DNA of 64,000 nucleotides from Bipolaris cookei (lineage: Eukaryota > Ascomycota > Dothideomycetes > Pleosporales > Pleosporaceae), in the NCBI GenBank assembly GCA_002286855.1, contig NRSV01000103.1:1-64000 (forward strand), in the 5' to 3' direction. The position numbers and the translations under genes are program-made. This document shows, piece after piece, positions 1-9,670 of the stretch (its first letter is position 1; every line of letters begins with the position of its first letter). The notes beneath the pieces were generated by a model, which was not told where the DNA came from, searched no databases, and saw nothing but the letters and a program-made list of their open reading frames with translations.

Positions 1-1238
1 CCCCCCCCCCCCCCCCCAAAATACATCTCGTACTACAATCACCATCGCCACGTCCCCCCTTTCTCGTTTCTCCACTACACCATCTAACCCAACCCAATCC
101 ACACCTCCATCGCGATATACGATATCCCCGAAAAATCCCCCACCGTTTCATCACAAACGCATTGATCACCTTCTGTCCCTCGTGCGTAATCCGAAACAAA
201 GCCGTGCGTTTCGCTGTGCGCGTACAGCGTGTTTGACAGACTGGGGTGCAAGGGTGAGGAGTACGTACGTAAGGAGGGGAGGAGGATTAGTCAGATGGTG
301 TAGGGTATGGCAGAGGGGAGCGGAGTACGGTGGAGGTGGACAGGGGGAGGGGTGGATATTAGATGCAAGATGCGGTAGATGCGGTAGATAGGGATATGGC
401 TACTGCACGTGTACATGACGTGTACATGCGTGGATATGATGGTCTTGATGGATGCATGTTGATAGGATGGGAAAGGGCATATGGAGAAAGTCGTAGTTGA
501 ATAAGGCAATTCAGCATGTGAGGCTGCGATATGCCCCTTTGAATGATTTTCAACAGAATACATACATCTGTATCGTGATAGAACCCGTAGCGCCAGAAAA
601 TGCCAAGGTCTGTTTGCTGACAATTTACTTTACCTGGGAGCGTTCTTGCACTTGTAAGCAAGATGGGTGAGTCGGGCCGTTAGGCAAGGGTGGTTTTCTT
701 GATTGTGTTTTTTTTTACTTTGGAGGGGTATGCGGACATCTTTTTTCCCTACATAGTATGGGAGGTGACTTTTTTTTTGGGGGGGGGGAGTTGCGGGATA
801 GGGTGGTGATGCGTTCATACTCCAAGTGTTCATAGCAGTATAAATTCTACAGATGTACGTATACACTTGGAAGATTTGTGGTACATAAGTAAATAGAATC
901 TATCAATCGCCAGATCGAACCCTGCAACCCACCTACCTTACTCGCGCAACCAGTGCACAAACACCCCTCCCTCTCTCTTCTTGATCGACAGTCCGTGGCC
1001 GCCCTGCATCCCCGTATGCCATGTGCCAAATGTGCAATCTTGCACATTCCCCTTTTCTATAATTGCCGGTTGCCCATTCGGCACTATTACGCAAAGCAAT
1101 TTCCCTTTTCGGTGCCTGGGTCTGCGACCGAATAGGATAGTACAGGGTGCGTGATGGACGGATGTAGGTAGTGAGGCGCAAAGAAAAGGGAGTTCGTGGG
1201 CGCTTGTGTATGTATGTAAGATCTAAGGGGTTAACGTT
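1..1238. other. Intergenic, no gene recognised
   Basis: No supported gene. The window opens with a run of 17 C, and there is a T-run followed by a G-run near 770-790. Short open frames on both strands have no recognisable domain and overlap each other. Confidence 0.6.
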
Positions 1239-1288
1239 AAGGATCAGTAAGCTGGAAATATCCATAAGCTGAACGCCCCACCCAACCT
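1239..1288 (+). repeat. Left terminal inverted repeat of the pogo-like element
   Basis: 50 bp starting AAGGATCAGTAAGCTGG. It is the reverse complement of 2317-2366 with five mismatches. Confidence 0.85.
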
Positions 1289-2316
1289 GGCGCGACGCTC
1301 TGCGCAATTGATCCACAACGACGCAATAAAATAAGATAAAATTAAGAGATATGATTTACTATCTAACTCTGCACGAAGCGCAAGTGTGTCCTTGAACGTG
1401 GCACTTTGTGCACGTTGGCGGCGCGCGCTGACGTCGCTGACTGCCCTCACCCTGTTCAGCCTCTCCAACCACTCTTTCTGCCTCTGCCGCGAGCTGCTGA
1501 GCCTGCTGCACCTGGAGCACCCCACCAGAAGCAATATATTGACCCCGCTGCTCCTGCTTTCGTCGCTGGCGCTCACTGCCTTGACGTAGCTTCTTATTCT
1601 CTTCAGCAAGTATAGTTGCTGACTGCATCGCTATTTAATAGCCTTTAATAACCTAGCATAAAAGCTGGCTTGTTGGGCTTTGTGATTGCCGATGCAGCCG
1701 TTCCTGAAGAAGCTTTGCCTGCTGCTGAAGCTGGGTTACTGTATGCGGTGTTTCTACCGGTATTGCGACGTTGTTGTCTATAGTTGTCTATAGTAGAGAT
1801 AGTATATGTCTAGCGCGTCTCCCCAACTAGCTTAAACCGAGCTGTAATTACGATAAGATCCTCAGAAAGAGCGCGCTGGCTATTAAGCCCTCTACTCCAC
1901 TTTTTCTGAAGCTCCGGCTGGCTCTGAATAAAGCGCGACACCCATTTCTTGCCTACATGTTATGGAGGTGGATCTTGGCCACGCGCTGCGAGTAACGCAT
2001 CTGTCATTCGTCGTACGTCAACAATATGGGGCGGAAAACCACGCTGACCTAGGGCTAGAATCCACTATGTGAGAGACTGCTCCTCAATAGGTTGTAGCTT
2101 GCAGTTAATAGAGACTATCTCTGATCGTGGCTGGGTACCGTGGAGGCGCGTAGATAGTGTTGATTTTGGCACATTGTACGCTTTTGCAAGAGCGTGGATA
2201 GATTGATTTGAATTATTACGATAGGATGATATAACAAGACTTATTCTGCCTTCACGAGAGGTCTGTATAGAGCGTTGTTGTCGCGACATGGTGGTGGTTG
2301 TGAAGAGAGTCGCCTC

Positions 2317-2366
2317 AGGTTGGATGGGGCGTTCAGCTTACTGGTATTCCCAGCTTACTGATCCTT
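2317..2366 (-). repeat. Right terminal inverted repeat of the pogo-like element
   Basis: Its reverse complement starts AAGGATCAGTAAGCTGG and aligns with 1239-1288 over 50 bp with five mismatches. Confidence 0.85.
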
Positions 2367-5300
2367 GACCTTACTGGCTTAGCTTACTTTGTGGTTCTTG
2401 GGGCTGGGTATAGGGGGACGTGATGGGCAAGGTTTTTTTTTATGATCGGATTTTCTAGCGGGGGTATTGTAAGTGGCTTGGTGAGTTTTCCGAGGGGAGA
2501 GACGCCGCATGGAGGGATAGTAGGTGTGGAGTTGTGAAGGTTGATGTTGTGGTGGGATAGAGGTGGACTATTTTATACGAGGGTATGCTGTGCAACTGAC
2601 TTTAGCGTATCTTTCTGCTTGGACTTGTTTTTGGGCCGAAAGCAGCATGTCGCTGCGAGACATGGAAGACTCTACGTTAACCTTGGTTGAATTACTCTCG
2701 TGTCTAAAACGAGTGGAGTGCTGTAGTCTTGATCCTGGTTGAACAGTAGTCGGGTTCGTTACCACACTTGAGAAGGTCATGTTGATTACATGTATTGCCT
2801 ATCTCGAATCACAAGCTATCCTTTTTCTTTTTCTTGGCCATAGTAATGTGATGAATTGACATGCAACGTGACTATGTTACCCTAGTTTTGGTAGTATCAT
2901 GCACGTACACTATTCACTGGAGTTTACCAATCCTTTCAATATCAACAGTACCTTTCTGTGTCCCTGCCCTCTTGAATACTCAAAGAATAGAAAATGATTA
3001 CATAAATAATTTATACCCTACAGAAAGGAAAAAAGTGTAGGAAAGTTCGCATCTCATCTATCGTTCTTAACAATCTCTTGTGTCTGAGCACGTGTAAGTA
3101 ATCTACGAATTTGGCTTACACTATGAACTCAGTGCTTAATAGTGCTGATACTGGACCATGCCAATGATACGGAGCGATTGTTGTTGTTAAGACGACGGTT
3201 CTGTGCCGTCTTATATCTTACATCTGGAACAGATTCAAGACAATGGGACTCTAAATTGTGTAGATTCACATAAGCATATTGTAAGGGGCGCAATTTCGGG
3301 GAGTTGTCTTAAGCTCGAAAGCACAATCGGACAGGCCTAGGGAACAAGATTGTATTTGATAGAGAGCTAAGCTCTCGGCTACGTAGCTATCTATATACAA
3401 CGCTAGTTGCCTAAGCAATAATCGAGCCGGGTAAACGAGGTTGTGGACGAGGACAAGAGACGAAAGGCGTTGAGCCCGTTCCACATATAAATGAATGTGG
3501 GAATGGTATGGTACATGTGCTATCTTTATACAATTCAAGAGCAATGCGTACGCTGTTATTTAAACATTGGACTTCATAAATAACACGCGCACTTGTTAAA
3601 TACAAATCTTAATATAAGAAAAGGCGACGCGAGTCGTAGGACCTGCTATTGGGGCGACATTAACGTTCTACCAATCATTCCGCTATTGCACATGCCAAGT
3701 AATTTCCTTAAGCAGGGGAACGTCGAAAATAAGTATGAAAACACATGGAGTTGAGCCTGAAACGCTCTTGTAACGGGAGAGGAAGAGGAGAAGAGGATTT
3801 GTGTAATGACTTCATACATTGATATACTAACTTAGTGTCCGGATAAAAGGGCGAGTATGTATATAGACATCTTTGTTTTGGATAGATATCCTCAAGTCTA
3901 AACCTAACCCCGCACTTTGATGATTTACAGCGTATTTCCAGCAAATATCCCTGTGAAAATCAACGGGATGAAGCAGATAATTTCCAAATCTAAACCAAGG
4001 CTGCTCAGCCAATGTCTGTTTCATTGAAAAGACCCTGAAATGACTAAGCCTGATAGCTGCTATGGTTTTGGAACGACAGGTAGATATAACAAGGATAAAG
4101 GGCTGCTTGTTAGCCTGTTTATGCACTTGTTGCAAACCTTGTTGTTATACACGGCTCTTTCTATGAACTGTCTTGTAAATTAGAGTTCATAACCGGCAGA
4201 TCTGCCCCTAGTCATGACCTTACACTTCCTATAGTCGTCTGACACGTGCGTGCGACAGATAAAGTGGCCAACGGAAATTTGCTATAACTATATATACCAA
4301 TATTTTTCAGATGCGACGGATTTGAGATATATTGATGTGTTTAGATGACAAGTGGAGTTGAGGCGCGAAATGATGCTTACTGCATTTGAAACAATCAAGG
4401 ACGTTTGGCGAGAACGGCAACTCAAGCATGCGGGCCGCACAAAACCCCACGAAATGAATAAGGCTGAAATCGAACATAGACGTCTCTCACTTTGCTGTAG
4501 TGTTTTGGATTGTGAATTAGCGTATCGATTAGGCAGATTTGGATCAGGCCAGCCGTGTTGCGGATACTGAGACATGTGCCCTTGATTTGGACGGTTATCC
4601 GGAATCCTGACAATGCATGTGCCCTGTTGCAACAGTTTTCTCGCGCCTTTGTTGCAACATGGAGGACAGTTTCGACCGGACTGTTATTCTCGGACGCCCT
4701 TGTGGATCTGGGTAGTGGTGGGGCCAAGACGCAATGTTTCGTCGGCCGCGTTGGGGTACTGTGTAGTGGTGCAAGAGTCCTAGGAGGGCCTGGTAACGTG
4801 GCCAGTCCAGGCAGAAGCGTCGCAAGTCCACATTGAGTGTGGATGGACAGCCAGTCACAAGACAGCGTCGCGCAGTCAGGTGTGATGATGCTGCAGCAGC
4901 GGCGACATGGGGCCATGTGGGTGGTGGGAGAGCGATGTGTTCGGACAAGTCCAAAAATAGAAGCGAACATGCTCAGCTGCCTTAAGTCAACAAAATATCC
5001 CCGAAGCAGCCAGGCCTGACCCGCCAAAAGCACATCAAGGACCGCAAATTATCACCATCAACCCGGACCCTCCCCACGACGCGACCTGACAGCGCGCATA
5101 GACGTATTGGCTTGCGCTGCATCGCTCTTGCTTGGCGACAAAGAAGAAGGAACAATAGTAGTAATTGCACGGCGACGACGCTGGGCGCTTCGCATCCTAT
5201 CCCTGGCCTGGTTCGCGCTGGGTTTGCAGGCCCTATTGCGACAGCAGCCACTCTATCCTTCCGCCCTCTTCTTCCCGGTCCAGCCAGCCCAGCCAGCAAA

Positions 5301-5475
5301 GAGGGAACCCGTGGATCAGAAGAAACAGACTGCGGCACGCGCTCTCCGGGGCATATCCATGGCCTATTGTTGACATTAGCGCGGCCGCGACTCATCACTG
5401 CGTCCTCATGGCATGCTGATCGGCAGCGGGAGCAGCTGAGAGAGAGCGTTACATCGCGGAGAACCCAACAGAACC
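2367..5475. other. Long gene-poor stretch; includes the ABP2 upstream region
   Basis: From about 2.4 to 4.3 kb the DNA is AT-rich, with only short open frames that resemble nothing I know. A 70-codon minus-strand frame at 2568-2780 has an ATG but no domain. From about 4.6 kb the base composition becomes GC- and pyrimidine-rich, and this part probably includes the promoter and 5' leader of the gene starting at 5476. Overlapping long open frames there on both strands look like composition artefacts. Confidence 0.5.
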
Positions 5476-8139
5476 ATGCACGTCGACTTTGGCGAGGAGG
5501 GACAGACGGACCATTCCCTCCTGACAGCCAACGGCCACTCCCACGCTCACACCCACGCCCATACACACGCCCATACACACACTCATTACGACCACACAGG
5601 CCCCGGCAGCGGGCCGTCCTACTCGCCCTTCCGGCATTCAGACGGCGGTGGCGGCGGCAGCGGTGGAGGCAGTGGCAGCAGTGGTGGTGGTGGTGGTGTC
5701 GCAGCGATTGACCCGGGACTGGATCAGAGCACAGGTGCCAGCCGCAATGTGCACACGCCATCAGGCCATCTACTTCAGCCTGACAATACCGGACATCTCG
5801 CCCACGGCTTCTATGGCGATATGCGCAGCTCCCAGACTCCCCCGGCCTCTGCGAATGCCTCGCCACGCTTCTCCGCCATCTCACCCACCAGCCAGCCGCG
5901 CCCGGGTACTGCCCACTTCGAGCCCGCCGACCGCGACCCGCCCCCACGCGATGTATCCGACGACACCATTGACAATGCCTACGCCGCCTTCATCCTCTAC
6001 TGCAACCCAAACTTCTCTACTACCACCGACACCACCGAGCTGGTCAAGCTGTTCCGCACGCCGCCCAAGAGCGACGGCAATGCCTTTAGCACATGGGCCC
6101 TCTTTGAGTTGATCCGCAAGTTTGACGCAAAAGAAATAAAGACCTGGACACAGCTGGCTCTGGATCTGGGTGTGAAGCCGCCAAACACAGATGAAGGACA
6201 GAGTACGCAAAAAGTGCAACAGTACTCTGTACGACTGAAGAGATGGATGCGCGCTATGCATATTGATGCGTTTTTTGAATACCTACTGGGAAAGCAGCAT
6301 CCCTACTTTTTACAGATACCACCTCTCCATCAGCCCTTTCCAAGCCAGGGGCGTGATGGCGTGCCTCTCGAGGAAGACCTGGCCATCAGGGCTCTTGACC
6401 CCAAGTTCAAGCCCAAGCGCGGGCGCCGAAAGGCTGATGACGGAGAGGACGATATAGACTTTGATGAAGGCACTCCAGCTCGTAAACGGCCCCAGCTGGA
6501 TACGAATGTAGCGTTTGGCAATGTATTGCAGTCGCAATCCGCATACCCTACCAGCGCTCATCCAAACAACATGCATGGAGGTTTCCTGACACCACAAGAT
6601 CCATGGACTGCAGTCTCAACCGTCACTCCCTCTTCCGCCAACACGGCAGCCTCGGCTCCAAGTCGACTAGGGCAGAGTGGGCTTACTCCTTATACGGAAT
6701 CACCAATGGGCGGACATCATGCACGATGGCGCGTAAATACACAGGATGCGCCTCATACACCACATCCACTTTCTGCTGTCACTCCACAGTCTGCATATCC
6801 GTTCTTCGACGAACCACAGTCCGCCGTCACACCCTCCAGCACCAGATCACGCTCTCGCCGGCGTCACGGTCCTGCTGTATCATCAGCTTGGTCATCCAAC
6901 AGCGGAACCGCCACCGGCAAACTTCGCGGTCGGCCTCCTAGTAATCGTTCGATCAGAGACGGGCCCTTTGTGACATTTCCAGCAAACCCAAAGACCAAAG
7001 AAGGGCCGCCCATTGACCGAAACCTAGGCAACTTGACGCCAATAGTTGAGCGAGCGCATTCGGACCCACCAGCCCCAGAGGGCTCCGTTCGTTTCCCACC
7101 CACACCGGCGTCTGCCGTTTCTCCGTCGAAAACCGAGGGACCGTCTGCAGGAGGTGCGCCACAGAAGCAACGGCTCAGTCTCCAGGTTCCTCCCAATGTT
7201 GGCAACCCAGTAGTGCGGCTGACCACGCCGACTGTGCTTGTCAATGGATTACAAAACGACTCCCCAAGCACTGGACTAGGACCATCCCCGATAAGCGCTG
7301 CGTCCACCCAAGTCTCGCCTGCAAACGCCTACGAGCAACAAAGCATGTACGAGAAGCAACATCGACCAACACATCAGACGTACCACGGGAACCTGACCCC
7401 ATCCGAGATGCCCGCACAACCGCAACCACCGCCACCAACACACTCACAAACAGAATCCGAATTCCCTTCAACGTCACCACAGTTGCCCTCAGCGGTTCCC
7501 CTCGAGACGCTGAACCGCGCGCTAGCAGCAGAACTAATACGTGCCCCATTAACCGGGCGGCGCAAGCGCCTAAGAGGCAACGAAGCCAAGCGCCTCGCCT
7601 CTGCGATTCTACAGCCCCTCCACGCCAAGCCCTCACACGCCTCCCTTACCCCCACGAAACTCATGAGCGACTACGCCCTCGGCATCGCTATCAGTAGCTG
7701 TCTCGGTCTCGCCTCTACCGTGGGCGTCGGCGCTGGCGGACCCACTGGCGGCGTACGTCGCGTTGAGTGCGTTCGATTTCGTGTGGGCGGCGATGGTTAC
7801 GAATCCCCTGTTGACGAGGAGGAAGACGATGACGAGACTGAATCTGCTGCTGCTGCTGCTGCGGGGAATCATGGCGCCCGCAGTATCAAGAAGACGTTTG
7901 ATGTGTTTTTCAACGTGGCGTTTGGGGGGTTGACGGGCGAGTGGGTTGCCAAAGGGCTAGATATGTCCACTACTGTGGATCTTGAGGATGAGGCCGAGCC
8001 CTGGGATGCTTCTCTGCCCGGAGCAGATGCGAATAGTGAGAGTTGGAAGAGTAGGTATCTCGATGCTAGGAATCAGCTGTGGCAGAGTAGGGAGGAGGTG
8101 GGGAGGCTGAAGGATAGGATTCTAGAGGCTGTGTTGTAA
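5476..8139 (+). CDS. abp2: ARS-binding protein 2 (Abp2) family protein
   Basis: Single-exon gene for 887 residues. Residues about 158-285 match the fungal Abp2 domain: an acidic start (DDTIDNAYAAFILYCNP), then FRTPPKS, STWALFELIRKFDAKEIKTW, GQSTQKVQQYSVRLKRWM and DAFFEYLLGKQHPY. In fission yeast Abp2 binds ARS DNA, so the likely place of action is the nucleus. Around this domain the protein is low complexity. A His-X repeat (HAHTHAHTH) lies at residues about 21-43, a Gly/Ser run at about 56-75, a basic patch (KPKRGRRK) with an adjoining acidic stretch at about 308-330, long Ser/Thr/Pro regions, an Ala run near 790, and a short C-terminal coiled-coil-like helix. The ATG at 5476 opens the long frame. 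The function of this ortholog is inferred from the domain only. Confidence 0.88.
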   Translation: MHVDFGEEGQTDHSLLTANGHSHAHTHAHTHAHTHTHYDHTGPGSGPSYSPFRHSDGGGGGSGGGSGSSGGGGGVAAIDPGLDQSTGASRNVHTPSGHLLQPDNTGHLAHGFYGDMRSSQTPPASANASPRFSAISPTSQPRPGTAHFEPADRDPPPRDVSDDTIDNAYAAFILYCNPNFSTTTDTTELVKLFRTPPKSDGNAFSTWALFELIRKFDAKEIKTWTQLALDLGVKPPNTDEGQSTQKVQQYSVRLKRWMRAMHIDAFFEYLLGKQHPYFLQIPPLHQPFPSQGRDGVPLEEDLAIRALDPKFKPKRGRRKADDGEDDIDFDEGTPARKRPQLDTNVAFGNVLQSQSAYPTSAHPNNMHGGFLTPQDPWTAVSTVTPSSANTAASAPSRLGQSGLTPYTESPMGGHHARWRVNTQDAPHTPHPLSAVTPQSAYPFFDEPQSAVTPSSTRSRSRRRHGPAVSSAWSSNSGTATGKLRGRPPSNRSIRDGPFVTFPANPKTKEGPPIDRNLGNLTPIVERAHSDPPAPEGSVRFPPTPASAVSPSKTEGPSAGGAPQKQRLSLQVPPNVGNPVVRLTTPTVLVNGLQNDSPSTGLGPSPISAASTQVSPANAYEQQSMYEKQHRPTHQTYHGNLTPSEMPAQPQPPPPTHSQTESEFPSTSPQLPSAVPLETLNRALAAELIRAPLTGRRKRLRGNEAKRLASAILQPLHAKPSHASLTPTKLMSDYALGIAISSCLGLASTVGVGAGGPTGGVRRVECVRFRVGGDGYESPVDEEEDDDETESAAAAAAGNHGARSIKKTFDVFFNVAFGGLTGEWVAKGLDMSTTVDLEDEAEPWDASLPGADANSESWKSRYLDARNQLWQSREEVGRLKDRILEAVL

Positions 8140-8633
8140 GGTTGGTGGGGTTTTGCCTTTTCCTTTCTCTTTTTTCTATGTCTTTTTTCACCTAAGGGTG
8201 AATTTGTATAAGATATTTTTGGCGTATATAGGGTAGGGTAGGGTTGGATTGGGTGGTTGGGATTTGTTATATACCCCAGTGTTGTTGTCGCTGTTGCTGT
8301 TGGGACCATTTCGGGTTCGGACTCTTTCTGGATGAAAGGGGATTGGTTTTTTTAGTCTTGCTGCATGTAGGTAGTTTTAGTATATGAAATTCATTTATAG
8401 GTTTGTTCTTTTGAATTTTTTTGTGTTGGTATTGTGGTAGTGATTGATTGAGGCGCCACTTTGTTTTTTGATAGATGGGATTGAATATAGGGTTTGGAAG
8501 ATACTCGTTCTCACTTTCAGCACTGTGTATTCGCTTTATTTCATTGTCTGCAGAGCACTCCTTGTCTTTAACCCTCAAATCATCTCTGAGCAGTGAAATA
8601 AATTTAGGGACAAGACGCGCCAAAACACCCCAT
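8140..8633. other. Convergent 3' intergenic region
   Basis: Lies between the 3' ends of the Abp2 gene (plus) and the KPWE-domain gene (minus). T-rich, presumably 3' untranslated sequence for both. No further feature seen. Confidence 0.5.
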
Positions 8634-9292
8634 TTACACGCTTCCCGTTTCTTTGGCAGCTTCGACAGAAGCCTCGTCCTTTTCCCATGGTTTCTTCCGC
8701 TTCGGCTTTGTCGCTTGTGTCCCCTGTCCTTCTAACACTGTAGGCGGGATCTCCTTGATACCTGGTACTGGTTTTCCGCTCGTGATCAAGTCGACTATGT
8801 GTGCGAAGCTGGTGGGATAAGGCGCGGGTGGTTCGGTTGCGGTTGGAGGTGAGGGGAGGATGCCACTTGGTTCGGTAGTTGTAGTGGCGGTAGTAATGCT
8901 TGTGGTAGTAGAGGGCAGCTCTTGGTCTATGACAGAGGATGCAAGTACATTGGTTGAACTGGGGGGTGTGGGAGGTGGTCGGTTGCGGGCATTGCGATAG
9001 GCTTTGTAGGCGTCAAAATCGATGTTTTTATTGTATTTTCTACATAGTCTCAGTTAGTCAAGTCCAGTATAACAACTAAGATAGCCCTCTTTTATGGTTA
9101 CAATTGCCAGGCTTGTACGTACCTCGCATAGTAAAAACATCGCGCCCGCAATGCTAGCTCAGTCGTTTGCTCTGGCGAGCTATTGCTGCCTATAATCGCT
9201 TGCAAACCAGCCTGAAACTCCACATCATCGTCCCAGTTATACCGCTCTAGCGCTTCGTAGACGTCGTCTAGTCCATCTGTGGTGACGCTCAT
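8634..9292 (-). CDS. PEX39: Peroxin-39-like / PEX14-like KPWE-domain protein
   Basis: Two exons, 9292-9123 and 9039-8634, joined across an 83-nt intron (GTACGT donor, CTAAC branch site, TAG acceptor), giving 191 residues. The N-terminal helical part ends in ARCFYYARKYNKNIDFDAYKAYR (broken here as residues about 50-72). A Pro/Ser/Thr linker follows, and then the signature C-terminus: SGKPVPGIKEIPPTVL at residues 145-160 and KKPWEK at 172-177. A short alpha-helical region plus a [KR]PWE motif is the hallmark of the small Pex39 family, reported to help import of PTS2 cargo into peroxisomes and to share this motif with Pex13. The alternative is an uncharacterised PEX14-like KPWE protein. The gene is convergent with Abp2 and divergent from Scd6. 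Confidence 0.8.
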
Positions 9293-9670
9293 GGCTCAAT
9301 CCCACCTGTTACCCTGTATAAGAATAGTCAAAAATAAGAGACTCGGCGACCTCGAGGGTCATGTGATTCGCTTGGTCATCGACCAACGCGCATGAACCTG
9401 TGAGCCCAGACAGTGTACGTCGTGAACGTGGTACATGAGGCAGTGTGGGGTAAAGGTTGACCGGCAGGAGGCTCAAGCTCCCAGGCTACGCCTCGCTAAA
9501 CATGCGCCAAGTTTCTCTCAGCTTCGTCCCACGACCAACCTCTCTCCGACCTTCCCTCACTTCCCCCCCCCAAATCAACTTTACGACTTTCCCAAATTCT
9601 ACCAGCCCTTTCTTTTCTCCTTGAGCATCCATTCCTTTCGTACCCGTTTTGATACCCACCTTACAAAGCC
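9293..9670. promoter_or_regulatory. Divergent promoter region, KPWE-domain gene and SCD6
   Basis: 378 bp between two outward-facing start codons. The half nearest SCD6 is pyrimidine-rich (long C and CT runs at about 9540-9600), common in fungal core promoters and 5' leaders. No specific binding site is claimed. Confidence 0.45.

Larger units (their letters stand above)
1239..2366 (-). mobile_element. Internally deleted pogo/Fot1-type Tc1-mariner DNA transposon
   Basis: About 1.13 kb bounded by 50-bp terminal inverted repeats that match at 45 of 50 positions. On the minus strand the 5' part (2289 down to about 2065) encodes a psq-type helix-turn-helix (NQSIHALAKAYNVPKSTL). This is followed, with stops and frame breaks, by CENP-B-like HTH remnants readable at about 2060-1810. 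The 3' part (about 1760-1359) matches the C-terminal tail of pogo transposases: a QLQQQA helix, an EENKKLRQ coiled coil and a terminal Cys/His knuckle (CTKCHVQGHT). The whole DDE catalytic core, usually about 200-250 residues, is missing, so the copy cannot be autonomous. A clean TA duplication is not visible at the ends. Confidence 0.85.

Noticed and set aside
1..17. Run of 17 C at the start, as a possible telomere or regulatory tract
   Set aside because: It does not match the fungal TTAGGG/CCCTAA telomere repeat, and a homopolymer at a window edge may be an assembly or polymorphic tract.
910..935. T-arm-like sequence with TTCGATC near 0.9 kb, minus strand
   Set aside because: The flanking bases do not pair into a T stem and no D or anticodon arm is found. 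Not a tRNA.
4422..5033. 203-codon open frame on the minus strand and overlapping plus-strand frames upstream of the Abp2 gene
   Set aside because: No domain, three long frames overlap on both strands in GC-rich DNA, and the Abp2 gene explains the strand. Taken as composition artefact.
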